Counted from the first letter of the stretch, positions 17,551-26,804 are shown. The stretch: 64,000 nucleotides of DNA from Uliginosibacterium sp. (GCA_016718265.1 JADKDZ010000005.1:1-64000), one strand, 5' to 3'. Notes: generated from the sequence alone by a model not told the origin. Program-made: numbers and translations.

Positions 17551-18013
17551 CAATACACCCCGCTCGGACGCTGTCACTTAAGGATGGCAAGAAACGCGGC
17601 ACCCCTGCCTGGCGACAACGCCTTTGTGGCAGCGGATGGCTCAAATGTTGCCGGAGATGTGCCGAGCAAGCGACAAATGCAACCAAAGCCGCCGCACCCT
17701 ATGCAAGCGCTTTCTTTCTTCACAACAAGCTCCCCAATTCATCCCATGACATTGCACGCAAGAGTCTCCCCTGTTTCAGCTCCCAAAAAGTACTTCTGCC
17801 TGCCCGGGCAGGTATCCGGAACCAAGATGGAGGCGCCCCGATCTGCGCACGTAGTCTGATTTAGTAACAACGATTCACGAAGCTGATTCAAGCTTGACGG
17901 TACGCAAACAATACTTAAGTCGATTTGTTACAGAAGTACATAACGCTGCCGTAGACGTGGTTTATCGGGCACCGCCTGCCCTGCTCCGTATGCGCGTTCG
18001 GGAGACATCCGTA
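17551..18013. other. Intergenic region between the large enzyme gene and the chemoreceptor pair
   Basis: Apart from the partial LacI-type palindrome at 17703-17714 I see no gene or clear promoter. An open frame at 17584-17859 has no ribosome site and a composition typical of non-coding DNA. A GC-rich CTGCCCGGGCAG palindrome occurs near 17799-17810. Confidence 0.4.
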
Positions 18014-19696
18014 ATGAAGAAACTGCTCAGGAAGCTCGTCAGTATCCGTAGTCGCCTCGTCTTTCTCGTTCTGACAGCACTCGTCGGCATGCTGCTGGCC
18101 AGCGGAATTGGCTGGGTCGGCATTCTCTCTGTTGCCGGCGCACTGCGGGATACGACAGAAGTTCGCCTCCCCGCAATACGGGAAATTGAAGGCATGCGCG
18201 CCACGATTGCACAGCTTCGTCTCATGAACATCGAGTCCCAGACCTGGCTGCAGGAATACGACGTAAACGAACGCTTTGAAGCCTTGTCGAAGAAGAAAAT
18301 CAAAATCAGCAAGGATCTGCAACGCAGCATGGAAACCTACGGGGCCCTGCCAAAGGGCCCGGCCGCAGAGGCGGCGTGGAAGACCTTCCAGGCCAAGATG
18401 ACCGAGTGGACGGCCCTTGAGGCAAAGATCAATGCCTCCGTCGCTACCGCGGCAACGCTGGATCCCGACGGTGAGTTGCAGAGCCATTTCATTACTCTGA
18501 AAGGCCTGATTTCCAAAGACCAGCTCAAGCCGCAGGCGGCGGTGGAGACCGCGCTGAGTGCGCTGGCGGAAGAAACCTCCAAGTCGTCTGCCGAAGCCCA
18601 GAAAGCCGCCAAGTCCAAGAGCACCAACGCCCAGGCCGCCATGGTGCTGGCCATCGCGGTGCTCGGTGGCGTGCTGGTGATCTTCTCCTGGCTGGTGGTG
18701 CGCTCCATCGTCAAGCCGGTTGAGGCCATGCGCCAGAACATCGTAGCCATCGCCCGCTCGAAGGATTTCACCCTGCGGCTCAACAGCAAGTCCGAGGATG
18801 AGATCGGCCAGACCATCCGCGCCTTCAATGCCCTGATCACCGAGATCCAGGAATCCATCCGCCACGTGCTGACCAATGCCGAGCGGATCAGCTCCGCCGC
18901 ACAGAACGCCTCAGAGGCTTCTGCCCGCGTGGCCGAATCCAGCAACGCCCAGAGCGAAGCCGCCGCCTCGATGGCTGCTGCCGTCGAAGAGATGACTGTC
19001 TCCATCGATCACGTGACCAGCAGCTCGACCGAAGCCCTGATGCGTGCCAAGGCCGCCGGCGAAGACGCCGCCGCCAGCGCCGGCATTCTTGAGCAAGGTA
19101 CCGAGGGCATGAGCACCATCGCCCACACCGTGCGCGATGCGGGCGATACGATCGATTCACTGGGTCGCCAGTCGAACCAGATCAACGGCATCATGGCCGT
19201 GATCAAGGACGTGGCCGACCAGACCAACCTGCTGGCCCTCAACGCTGCCATCGAAGCTGCCCGCGCCGGGGAATCCGGTCGCGGCTTCGCCGTGGTGGCC
19301 GACGAAGTCAGAAAGCTCGCCGAGCGCACCGCCAAATCCACCCAGGAGATCAACCTCACCGTCACCTCCATGCAAGGCTCCACCCGCAAGGCCGTGGATC
19401 ACATGAAGACCGTGGTGATGCAGGTCGACGAAGGCAAGGACCTCACCAGCCAGGCGAGCGGTCACATGCTGGGCATCCGCGACTCGGCGCAAAGTGTGGC
19501 CGGTGCGGTGCAGATCATCAGTGAATCGCTGGCCGAACAGAACGTGGCCGCCCACGAGATCGCCAAGCAGATCGAGCAGGTGGCACAGATGACCGACGAG
19601 AACTCGGCCGCAGCCACCGAGACGGCCGAGATCGCCCGCGACCTCGAACAGCTTGCCACGGACCTGCGCGCCTCCGTCGAGCAGTTCAAGGTTTAG
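18014..19696 (+). CDS. Methyl-accepting chemotaxis protein (tandem copy 1)
   Basis: 560 residues from the ATG at 18014 (MKKLLRKLVSIRSRLVFLVL). TM1 is at about 15-37, a four-helix-bundle-type periplasmic domain at about 40-205, TM2 at about 206-230, then HAMP, and a cytoplasmic signalling domain with the invariant hairpin tip around IMAVIKDVADQTNLLALNAA and AIEAARAGESGRGFAVVADE. There is no C-terminal CheR-tethering pentapeptide (ends VEQFKV). The upstream extension of the frame to 17894 is not supported. It is the same length as the second copy at 19883 and nearly identical after TM2, while the sensor domains differ more, so this is a duplication with divergence of ligand input. Both genes end just upstream of the nifB promoter. 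Confidence 0.93.
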   Translation: MKKLLRKLVSIRSRLVFLVLTALVGMLLASGIGWVGILSVAGALRDTTEVRLPAIREIEGMRATIAQLRLMNIESQTWLQEYDVNERFEALSKKKIKISKDLQRSMETYGALPKGPAAEAAWKTFQAKMTEWTALEAKINASVATAATLDPDGELQSHFITLKGLISKDQLKPQAAVETALSALAEETSKSSAEAQKAAKSKSTNAQAAMVLAIAVLGGVLVIFSWLVVRSIVKPVEAMRQNIVAIARSKDFTLRLNSKSEDEIGQTIRAFNALITEIQESIRHVLTNAERISSAAQNASEASARVAESSNAQSEAAASMAAAVEEMTVSIDHVTSSSTEALMRAKAAGEDAAASAGILEQGTEGMSTIAHTVRDAGDTIDSLGRQSNQINGIMAVIKDVADQTNLLALNAAIEAARAGESGRGFAVVADEVRKLAERTAKSTQEINLTVTSMQGSTRKAVDHMKTVVMQVDEGKDLTSQASGHMLGIRDSAQSVAGAVQIISESLAEQNVAAHEIAKQIEQVAQMTDENSAAATETAEIARDLEQLATDLRASVEQFKV

Positions 19697-19720
19697 TCGG
19701 CCCGGACTGCACGCACCCCA

Positions 19721-19753
19721 AATGCCCTGTCGCTTTGACGGCAGGGCATTTTT
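19721..19753 (+). terminator. Rho-independent terminator after chemoreceptor 1
   Basis: AATGCCCTG and CAGGGCATT pair and are followed by TTT. The gene downstream has its own leader, so the two receptor genes are probably separate units. Confidence 0.8.
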
Positions 19754-19882
19754 GCCATCTCCGCAGTCACGCACTCCCAACTCGACAAGACACCAAAAAT
19801 CACACAGAAAAGGGCTGCTGCCGCCGTTAATTTTTCATTGAAGGAATAAAGCATTCGATCAACAAATTTCAAAGGGGACACC

Positions 19883-21565
19883 ATGAAAACAATTCTCAGC
19901 AAGCTGGTCAGTATCCGAAGCCGCTTGGTTTTCCTCGCTTTGATAGCGCTTACAGGAATGTTGCTCGGAAGCGGTATCGGCTGGGTCGGAATTGTCTCGG
20001 TATCAGGAGCACTCAAAGAAACAGCGAAAGTTCATCTGCCGGCTATCCGGGAAATTGAACGCATACGCAGCACGATCCTGCAGCTGCGTTTACTCAACCT
20101 AGAGTCTCAAGGCTGGGGACAAGAACATGACGTCATCGAACGTTTCGAGGCTCTGCACAAGAAAAAGACGAAGTTGGGCCAAACACTCCAAGTAAACCTG
20201 GAGGTCTATGCCAAGCTGCCCAAAAACGGCGCAGCTGAGGCTGCCTGGACTGATTTTCAGTCAAAAATGATGGAGTGGAACAAGATCGAGCAAACGATTA
20301 ACAAGTCGATTGCAACCGCGGTAACCCTAGACCCGGACAATGCGCTCTTAAGCCACATCAACTCGATGAAAACGCTCATCACAAAGGATGCGCTCAAACC
20401 CCAAGCTGCTGTCGAGGCAGCACTCGATACTCTGATTGACGAGACGGCAAAGTCGTCCCTCAACGCACAGAACGCTGCCGAGGCGAAAAGCACGGGAGCC
20501 CAAACAGCGATGACCGGTGCGGTGCTGACCATCGGCGCGCTGCTGGGCGTTTTCTCCTGGCTGATCGTCCGCTCCATCGTCAAACCCGTCGAGGCCATGC
20601 GTCAGAACATCGTCGCCATCGCCCGCTCGAAAGATTTCACGCTACGCATCCACAGCAAGTCCGAAGACGAAATCGGCCAGACCATTCGCGCGTTCAATAC
20701 CCTGGTGACCGAGATCCAGGCCTCTGTCCGCAACGTGCTGGTCAATGCCGAGCGCATCGGATCGGCGGCGCAGAACGCGTCTGCAGCATCTGCGCGTGTG
20801 GCGGAGTCAAGCAATGCGCAGAGTGAGGCGGCTTCTTCGATGGCAGCAGCCGTTGAAGAGATGACGGTCTCCATCGACCACGTCACCAGCAGTTCCCGTG
20901 ACGCACTCGTTCGCGCCAAGGCGGCCGGCGAAGATGCGTCGGTGAGCGCGGGAATCATCGAGAAAGGCACCGACGGCATGGGAACGATTGCCCACACCGT
21001 GCGTGAAGCGGGCGAAACGATTGATTCTCTGGGCCGCCAGTCCGACCAGATCAACGGCATCATGTCCGTCATCAAGGACGTGGCCGACCAGACCAATCTG
21101 CTGGCTCTCAACGCCGCCATCGAAGCGGCCCGCGCCGGCGAATCCGGTCGAGGCTTCGCCGTGGTGGCCGACGAAGTCAGGAAGCTCGCTGAGCGCACTG
21201 CCAAATCCACCCAGGAGATCAACCTCACCGTCACCTCCATGCAAGGCTCCACCCGCAAGGCCGTGGATCACATGAAGACGGTGGTGATGCAGGTCGATGA
21301 AGGCAAGGATCTCTCCAATCAGGCGAGTGGCCACATGCTGGGCATCCGCGATTCGGCACAAAGCGTGGCGGGTGCGGTGCAGATCATTACCGAGTCGCTG
21401 GCCGAGCAAAACGTGGCAGCACACGAAATCGCCAAGCAGATCGAGCAGGTGGCGCAGATGACCGACGAGAACTCGGCCGCAGCCTCCGAGACCGCGGAAA
21501 TTGCCCGCGACCTCGAACAGCTCGCCACCGACCTGCGCGCCTCGGTCGATCAGTTCAAGGTCTGA
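19883..21565 (+). CDS. Methyl-accepting chemotaxis protein (tandem copy 2)
   Basis: 560 residues, starting MKTILSKLVSIRSRLVFLAL with AAAGGGGACACC upstream. Domain order is the same as in the preceding gene: TM1, four-helix-bundle ligand domain (about 40-205; clearly diverged from copy 1, for example NGAAEAAWTDFQSKMMEWNK), TM2, HAMP, signalling domain. From VRSIVKPVEAMRQNIVAIAR to the end the two proteins differ at only a few positions and the DNA is also highly similar, which suggests recent duplication or gene conversion of the signalling half. It ends DQFKV without a CheR tether. Proximity to nifB raises the possibility of a role in aerotaxis or energy taxis, but nothing in the sequence proves it. 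Confidence 0.93.
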   Translation: MKTILSKLVSIRSRLVFLALIALTGMLLGSGIGWVGIVSVSGALKETAKVHLPAIREIERIRSTILQLRLLNLESQGWGQEHDVIERFEALHKKKTKLGQTLQVNLEVYAKLPKNGAAEAAWTDFQSKMMEWNKIEQTINKSIATAVTLDPDNALLSHINSMKTLITKDALKPQAAVEAALDTLIDETAKSSLNAQNAAEAKSTGAQTAMTGAVLTIGALLGVFSWLIVRSIVKPVEAMRQNIVAIARSKDFTLRIHSKSEDEIGQTIRAFNTLVTEIQASVRNVLVNAERIGSAAQNASAASARVAESSNAQSEAASSMAAAVEEMTVSIDHVTSSSRDALVRAKAAGEDASVSAGIIEKGTDGMGTIAHTVREAGETIDSLGRQSDQINGIMSVIKDVADQTNLLALNAAIEAARAGESGRGFAVVADEVRKLAERTAKSTQEINLTVTSMQGSTRKAVDHMKTVVMQVDEGKDLSNQASGHMLGIRDSAQSVAGAVQIITESLAEQNVAAHEIAKQIEQVAQMTDENSAAASETAEIARDLEQLATDLRASVDQFKV

Positions 21566-21573
21566 ACCCAGGC

Positions 21574-21589
21574 TGTTCGCTTCCTCACA
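21574..21589 (+). promoter_or_regulatory. NifA upstream activator sequence (distal), TGT-N10-ACA
   Basis: TGTTCGCTTCCTCACA matches TGT-N10-ACA exactly, about 75 bases upstream of the -24 element of the nifB promoter. Confidence 0.7.
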
Positions 21590-21590
21590 G

Positions 21591-21620
21591 ACAGCCCTGT
21601 CGTGTAGGCGACAGGGCTGT
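21591..21620 (+). terminator. Terminator-like hairpin that also contains a NifA-type site
   Basis: A perfect 12-bp stem (21591-21602 with 21609-21620) follows chemoreceptor 2. Its inner part, TGT-CGTGTAGGCG-ACA (21598-21613), is also an exact TGT-N10-ACA NifA recognition sequence, so a transcription terminator and an enhancer may share the same bases. There is only a weak T-tail. Confidence 0.65.
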
Positions 21621-21662
21621 TATTCGACCCCATCCAATTGATTTTAAAAGGGCTTCTCAATA

Positions 21663-21678
21663 CGGCATGGCATTTGCT
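21663..21678 (+). promoter_or_regulatory. Sigma54 (-24/-12) promoter of the nifB operon
   Basis: CGGCATGGCATTTGCT has GG and GC spaced by exactly ten bases and fits the YTGGCACN5TTGCW consensus apart from the first base. It is 36 bases before the nifB ATG, with two TGT-N10-ACA sites 50-90 bases upstream. Confidence 0.8.
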
Positions 21679-21713
21679 GACCCGATAGCAAACCACGTTA
21701 TCAGGAGCCCGAC

Positions 21714-23198
21714 ATGCACACCTCGCCCTCTGGAAATCTCAGCACCGGCGGCTGCACCTCTGCTCGGTGTGGCTCCCAAAGCTCGACGCTCGACGAACTC
21801 TCTGCCGACATCCAGCGCAAGGTTCAGGACCACCCCTGCTACTCCGAAGAAGCGCATCACCATTTCGCGCGTATGCACGTTGCTGTCGCACCCGCCTGCA
21901 ACATCCAGTGCAATTACTGCAATCGAAAGTATGACTGCAGCAATGAGTCACGCCCGGGCGTGGTGTCGGAAGTGCTGACGCCTGTGCAGGCCGTGAAGAA
22001 AACCCTGGCTGTCGCCGCCACCATCCCGCAAATGAGCGTCCTGGGAATCGCCGGCCCGGGCGACGCACTGGCCAACCCTGCCCGCACCTTCGAGGTGTTC
22101 GGCGAACTCCAGAAACGGGCGCCAGACATCAAGCTGTGCTTGTCCACGAACGGCCTCATGTTGCCGCACTACGTCGACCAGATCGCAGCGGCCAAGGTGG
22201 ATCACGTCACCATCACCATCAACTGCATCGACCCGGATGTCGGCGCGAAGATCTATCCGTGGATATTCTGGAACCATGCGCGCGTTCACGGACGCGCCGC
22301 CGCTGAAATCCTGATCGCGCAGCAGCAGAAAGGACTGGAGATGCTCGTCGCGCGTGGCATTCTGGTCAAAATCAACTCGGTGCTGATTCCGGGTGTCAAT
22401 GACGAGCACCTGAAAGAGGTGTCCCGTGTGGTGCGAGCCAAAGGCGCGTTTCTGCACAATGTGATGCCACTGATCTCTGATCCGGCCCACGGCACCTACT
22501 TTGGCCTGAGCGGCCAGCGTGGCCCCACATCCGAAGAGCTGGAAGCCTTGCAAGACGCCTGCGCAGGTGACATGAACATGATGCGACACTGCCGCCAGTG
22601 CCGCGCCGATGCGGTCGGCATGCTAGGAGAGGACCGCGGGGCAGAGTTCTCGATAGAGAAGGTTGATTCCATGCTCATCGACGAGGTGGCGGCGATGGAG
22701 CGGCGTGTCGCGCTCCGCGAAGCCATCAATGCCGAACTGGACGCCAAGCGTGCAGCCCGACACGGAGAGGTCATCCCCCTGCAACAAGCCACCAAGCCTG
22801 TCGGGCGTCCTGTTCATATGGCCGTCGCCAGCAGCGGCGGGGGCCTCGTCAACCAGCACTTCGGCCACGCCAGGGAATTCCTGATCTACGAAGCCAGCAG
22901 CCAGGGGGTACGTTTTCTTGGTGTCCGCAAAGCGGCTCAATACTGTGGCGGCGAGTCCGACTGCGGTGAAGCCGAGAACACACTGGCGCGCACCATCGCC
23001 GTGCTCGCTGACTGCGAAGTCGTGCTGTGCGCGCGCATCGGCTTTGAACCGTGGGGCAAGCTTGAATCGGCTGGCATCCTGCCGAACGGTGAACACGCGA
23101 TGGAACCGATCGAAGATGCGGTCGCCGCCACCTGGCAGCAAATGCTCGCAGACGGAAAACTCGCGCAGGCGCCCTTTGAGGCACAGAAGCGCGCATAA
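21714..23198 (+). CDS. nifB: Nitrogenase cofactor biosynthesis radical SAM protein NifB
   Basis: 494 residues. The N-terminal radical SAM domain carries the cluster motif ACNIQCNYCNRKYDC (C-x3-C-x2-C), preceded by HPCYSEEAHHHFARMHVAVA and followed by GIAGPGDALANP. Residues from about 360 on form a NifX/NafY-like cofactor-binding domain (MAVASSGGGLVNQHFGHARE). NifB fuses two 4Fe-4S clusters with a carbide and sulfur to make NifB-co, the 8Fe precursor of FeMo-co. It is the first gene of an operon with a ferredoxin, an ArsC-like protein and draG, behind a sigma54 promoter with NifA sites. No frame changes. Confidence 0.97.
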   Translation: MHTSPSGNLSTGGCTSARCGSQSSTLDELSADIQRKVQDHPCYSEEAHHHFARMHVAVAPACNIQCNYCNRKYDCSNESRPGVVSEVLTPVQAVKKTLAVAATIPQMSVLGIAGPGDALANPARTFEVFGELQKRAPDIKLCLSTNGLMLPHYVDQIAAAKVDHVTITINCIDPDVGAKIYPWIFWNHARVHGRAAAEILIAQQQKGLEMLVARGILVKINSVLIPGVNDEHLKEVSRVVRAKGAFLHNVMPLISDPAHGTYFGLSGQRGPTSEELEALQDACAGDMNMMRHCRQCRADAVGMLGEDRGAEFSIEKVDSMLIDEVAAMERRVALREAINAELDAKRAARHGEVIPLQQATKPVGRPVHMAVASSGGGLVNQHFGHAREFLIYEASSQGVRFLGVRKAAQYCGGESDCGEAENTLARTIAVLADCEVVLCARIGFEPWGKLESAGILPNGEHAMEPIEDAVAATWQQMLADGKLAQAPFEAQKRA

Positions 23199-23241
23199 CC
23201 AGTCTGACCAGACTGCGTAGACGGCACAAGGAGCGCAAGGC

Positions 23242-23511
23242 ATGGCACTCGAGATCATTGAAAGCTGTGTGAATTGCTGGGCATGCGTTGAACTTTGCCC
23301 CAACCAGGCAATCTTCGAGGCAAGTCCCCACTTCCAGATAGACCCAAGCCGCTGTTCAGAGTGCGTGGGCGAGTATGCCAAACCGCAATGCGCTGAAATC
23401 TGCCCGGTTGAAGGGGCCATCATCAACGAGCTCGGAGAGGCGCTCTATCCGCCCGGTACGCTCTCCCCCACACCCGCCGCAAGGCATGCGTCTTCGGTCG
23501 CCGGGAGCTGA
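23242..23511 (+). CDS. fdxN: 2[4Fe-4S] ferredoxin of the nifB operon (FdxN type)
   Basis: 89 residues. The first cluster motif is CVNCWACVELCP and the second CSECVGEYAKPQCAEICP, with the enlarged spacing between the second and third cysteine of cluster II typical of nif-associated bacterial ferredoxins. It lies 43 bases after nifB and two bases before the next gene. FdxN-type ferredoxins feed electrons to NifB for cofactor assembly, or to nitrogenase itself. The name is assigned by family resemblance and context. Confidence 0.88.
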   Translation: MALEIIESCVNCWACVELCPNQAIFEASPHFQIDPSRCSECVGEYAKPQCAEICPVEGAIINELGEALYPPGTLSPTPAARHASSVAGS

Positions 23512-23512
23512 T

Positions 23513-23923
23513 ATGTCACAGATCACGTTCTGGGAGGAACCGGGCTGTCAGACCAATGCCAAACAACGCGGGGTGCTCACCGCAGCGGGCTACACCGTGG
23601 CCGTGCGGAACCTCCTCACCGAGCCCTGGACCGAGCTTCGCCTGCTGGACTTCTTGATGGATCTGCCGGTACGTGACTGGTTCAATCCAAACTCTCCCCG
23701 GCTCAAGTCAGGTGAAATCGAGCCCGGGCTCTATGACACGACGGCTGCCCTGCGCGCCATGCTTGCGGACCCGCTGCTCATTCGCCGGCCCTTGATCGAA
23801 ATTGGCGACGTCCGGCTTGCAGGATTTGATCTGAGTCGGATTCGTCAGATCCTTGCGCTGCCCGAAGACCTCGTAGCGGGAAGCGATTGTTCGAACCAGA
23901 AAAGTCCTTGCGCAGCAGCGTGA
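23513..23923 (+). CDS. ArsC/Spx-like nitrogenase-associated protein
   Basis: 136 residues from the ATG at 23513, one base after the ferredoxin stop. It has the thioredoxin-fold ArsC pattern TFWEEPGCQTNAKQRGVLTA, the central LLDFLMDLPVRDWFNPNSPR and the C-terminal LLIRRPLIEIGDVRLAGFDL. Only one N-terminal cysteine (GCQTN) is present and the arsenate-reductase C-x5-R is not, so it is not an arsenate reductase. Close relatives are annotated as nitrogenase-associated proteins and sit beside nifB or draG; some have been called NifO. The biochemical role is unsettled. Confidence 0.82.
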   Translation: MSQITFWEEPGCQTNAKQRGVLTAAGYTVAVRNLLTEPWTELRLLDFLMDLPVRDWFNPNSPRLKSGEIEPGLYDTTAALRAMLADPLLIRRPLIEIGDVRLAGFDLSRIRQILALPEDLVAGSDCSNQKSPCAAA

Positions 23924-23951
23924 CGGATAGCCCAAGCTGAATGGATGCACC

Positions 23952-24918
23952 ATGTATGCTTCGCTCCAATTCATGACGCCAATCCCCGCGCCGGCGATCA
24001 CCACATTCCAGCGCCGTGAAGCACGCGCACAACTGCGTCAACACGCCCGTGGCGCAATGCTGGGCTTGGCTTTAGGGGATGCTCTCGGCGCGACGGTAGA
24101 ATTCATGACCCCCCGCGAAATCCGCAGCCAGTACGGCTGTCACGACAAGATTCGGGGGGGGGGCTGGCTACGTCTGCCGTCCGGGGCCGTCACGGATGAC
24201 ACGACCATGGCGCTCGCCCTCGGCAAGGCGTGGATCGATTCCCGCAACGCGCCAAGCGAAGAAGACTACGCACGAGCCTTCGACACCTGGATGCGCAGCA
24301 AGCCGGTGGATATCGGCAATACCGTCCGGCGCGGCATCTCACATTTTCGCCGCACCGGCCTGGCACGCGTCCCCCCTTCCGAAGACGCCGGCAACGGCGC
24401 AACCATGCGCTGCGCGCCTATCGCGCTGGCATTGCTCGGCGCCCCGGCCGACACCGTTGCACGCCACGCTGGCTCAAGCACGCGTCACCCACCACAATCC
24501 GCTGACCGACGCAGCAACCCTCACAGTGGTTAACATGATCCAGGCGGGTCTCTCGGGGGCCGGCATCCGCGCAATCATGGCGCAAGCCCACCTGCTCGTC
24601 GGCGCATTCCCGCAATTTCGGTTTCGCACGCGCCCGGTCGAGAACCCGAGTGGCTACATCGTCGATACCATGCGCGTCGTGCTGCAGGCCATTGATCTAT
24701 GCGACAGCTATGAGACAGCGTTGATCGACGTCGTGAATAGAGGCGGCGATGCCGACACGACAGGCGCCATTGCGGGCATGATCATGGGCGCGCTGCATGG
24801 CGAACAGGCTCTGCCGACGCGCTGGCTGCGCGAGCTGGATGCCGCCGCTTACCGCCGCTGCACCGAACAGGCCGACGCCTTGATTGAGCGAGCCCCGGCT
24901 TGGGCGCACAGCGGTTAA
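23952..24918 (+). CDS. draG: ADP-ribosyl-[dinitrogen reductase] hydrolase DraG (one frame change)
   Basis: About 320 residues. The N-terminal part has GAMLGLALGDALGATVEFMT and the metal-binding VTDDTTMALALG; the C-terminal part has the second metal motif RGGDADTTGAIAGMIMGALHG. The frame changes once between about 24440 and 24475 (from LLGAPADTV to LAQARVTHHNPLTDA); all conserved motifs are kept. DraG removes ADP-ribose from the NifH arginine when nitrogen becomes limiting again, reversing DraT. It is the last gene of the nifB operon and converges with the Bax-inhibitor-like gene. draT is on the opposite strand 0.9 kb away, not in the more usual draTG operon. Confidence 0.88.
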
Positions 24919-24989
24919 GGCAAACAAAAATCCTGGGCGAAAAAATGCCCCGGCATGCGGGGCACAGACCTGCTTCGCCAGCTACGCGA

Positions 24990-25688
24990 TCAATCGCGGC
25001 CGGTCAATGCCATCAGGAAGCGCAGGACATACCACAGCATCAGCGCAATCGATGCAAACAGGTGCAGCGCGGCGCCCGCCGGCCGGTCTGCCGGATAGTG
25101 ATGAATGATCTGGGCAGTGTCATACAGCACACAGCCCCTGCAAACACGATCATGATTGCGGAGAACCAGATCCCCAGCGAGAAACCGAAGAGGCGCCCGC
25201 CACAATCGCCCCAGGGCACACATGCCGCCTATCTTGAGAATGCCCCCAGGAACGAGAAGTCGGATTTTGTTGTAAAGCGGTCCAGGTAAGCCCGGCACAT
25301 AGCAGCAGGGTTACCAGCACAGCCGCCGGAATCGCATCGGGAGCCACCACCGGGCGACGGCAAACATTGGCGCAAACACGACACCTTCGGCGAGCACGTA
25401 CAAAGACAGGCCAAGCAGCTGTTTCTGATTGCTTTCAGCCCTATCTGCCATGTTCGTTGCCAGCCAGCCCACGACCATAAAGGCCCCAAGCACGCCCAGC
25501 CACATGTATTGACTTGCCCCCAGCATCTTCAGCATGGCAGCGCCTAGCCCAACGGCATTCAGCACAAAGGACAACGCCGAAAAAGCCAGAATCGCTCCCG
25601 CCAGATGAAGATAGGTTGCGCGCAAGAACTCGCCGCGACTGCTTTCGGCCCGAACGCTCTCCGAACCACCGGTATACATTGGTTGCAT
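24990..25688 (-). pseudogene. Bax inhibitor-1/YccA family membrane protein, multiply frameshifted
   Basis: The total span of about 233 codons equals a full-length BI-1/YccA protein. The N-terminal part is intact (LRATYLHLAGAILAFSALSF, then hydrophobic segments to GVVFAPMFAVARW). After about 25340 the sequence continues only by changing frame at least four times: VVAPDAIPAAVLVTLLLCAG, FTTKSDFSFLGAF, LKIGGMCALG, GFSLGIWFSAIMIVFAGA and finally YDTAQIIHHYPADRPAGAAL to the stop at 24990. Each piece matches the expected order of the family (six to seven TM helices, C-terminal HHY motif). It is either a pseudogene or a stretch with many sequence errors, as in other genes of this region. Confidence 0.75.
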
Positions 25689-25857
25689 GCACAGACTCCC
25701 CGTTGAATGAAATCATTACCAATGGCCGTGGGTATTGACACCCGACCCTCACGGCCGCGAGGCATGGTAGCGCATGTGCGCGAACTTTCCCAACGCCATC
25801 CGGGCCTCAGGATTACCGCGGCCACACTGCTTGCCCACTCCCACGAAGGGCGCCCAC

Positions 25858-26752
25858 TCAGTCGCTGCGGATCTGTACCTCGTATACACCGCCAATTACC
25901 AGACACTCGTCCTCACCCTTGAGTACGCCAGGCAGCAACTCACTGTGGAAGAAAATCTTCTGTACCGGAATCTCTGCTTCCAGAATGTAAGTCGCCAAAT
26001 TCCGTCGCGCGATCCCGGGTACGGGTAAATGAACTCAGGTTATTGAGCAGCACGTAGCGGTGACGCCCGCGCTTGGCGAGAATTTCGTGCTCGCCAATGC
26101 GGTTGATGCCCCGGTACAGGCGCAACGGCGCCAGAATGCCCTGTCGCCGATACTCGTACTGACCGTAGGCGAACAGCAGATCCAGTTGAGATTCCAAGGC
26201 ATTGGTGCCATACAGACCTGCCGAGCGCATTTCCAGATAGCGCCGGTAACCAGGTTCGGAATAATCCCGCAGCGGCTCGCCATGAAAGCGCGGCAGCAGG
26301 CCAAAACGGCTCTCTACCCAGCCCTTGAGCACGGCGCCTTCACGGCTATCGGAGTTGAAGCTCCAGCCGCGCACCATTCTTTGCCAATTCGCATTCGCGC
26401 GCTTCTTCGATTTCTCGGTCAAGCCTGCGTCCTCGAGATCGTCGAGGCGAAAGGTCACGGTCAGGTAATCACGAAAGATCTGCGCCCGCTGCCCGACAAC
26501 ATCAATCCGGTCGAGGCGTTCGAACAGCTTCCGGTGCAGCTCTGCGATGCCATCCAGATAAATCGATGAAGGCTGATTCTGAAAAGTGACGCCGCCCAGA
26601 ATGATTGCCGGCAAATTGCAGCGGTTGATCGGCAAGCGCGCGCTCGACGGCAAGGCCGGATTGTCGAAAGGCTTGTCGCCATCCTTACACAGCCCAGCGT
26701 CATTGTCGCAAGCCGCACGGCTGTCGCGGCCTGCAGAATCCGGAATAGTCAT
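25858..26752 (-). CDS. draT: NAD+-dinitrogen-reductase ADP-ribosyltransferase DraT (one frame change near the end)
   Basis: About 297 residues. Typical segments are LPINRCNLPAIILGGVTFQN, NANWQRMVRGWSFNSDSREG, VESRFGLLPRFHGEPLRDYS, LYGTNALESQLDLLFAYGQY and the ADP-ribosyltransferase core LYRGINRIGEHEIL with LLNNLSSFTRTRDRATEFGD. The open frame stops early at 25940, but one extra base near 26002 hides the natural C-terminus YILEAEIPVQKIFFHSELLP to EDECLVIGGVYEVQI ending at 25858. DraT transfers ADP-ribose from NAD to the NifH arginine when ammonium or darkness/energy loss is sensed. It is divergent from nifH, and the nifH enhancer site lies inside its 5' end. Confidence 0.92.
26674..26689 (+). 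promoter_or_regulatory. NifA upstream activator sequence of nifHDK
   Basis: TGTCGCCATCCTTACA is an exact TGT-N10-ACA site, 115 bases upstream of the -24 element of the nifH promoter, the usual distance for NifA. It lies within the draT coding sequence. Confidence 0.7.
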
Positions 26753-26788
26753 TATTTTTCAAAGCCTTGTATAGCAACAACAGTTTCT

Positions 26789-26804
26789 GGCACAGGCGTT
26801 GCGA
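26789..26804 (+). promoter_or_regulatory. Sigma54 promoter of nifH
   Basis: TGGCACAGGCGTTGCG is a near-perfect -24/-12 element (GG-N10-GC), 91 bases before the nifH ATG. NifA-RpoN control of nifHDK is therefore expected. Confidence 0.92.
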
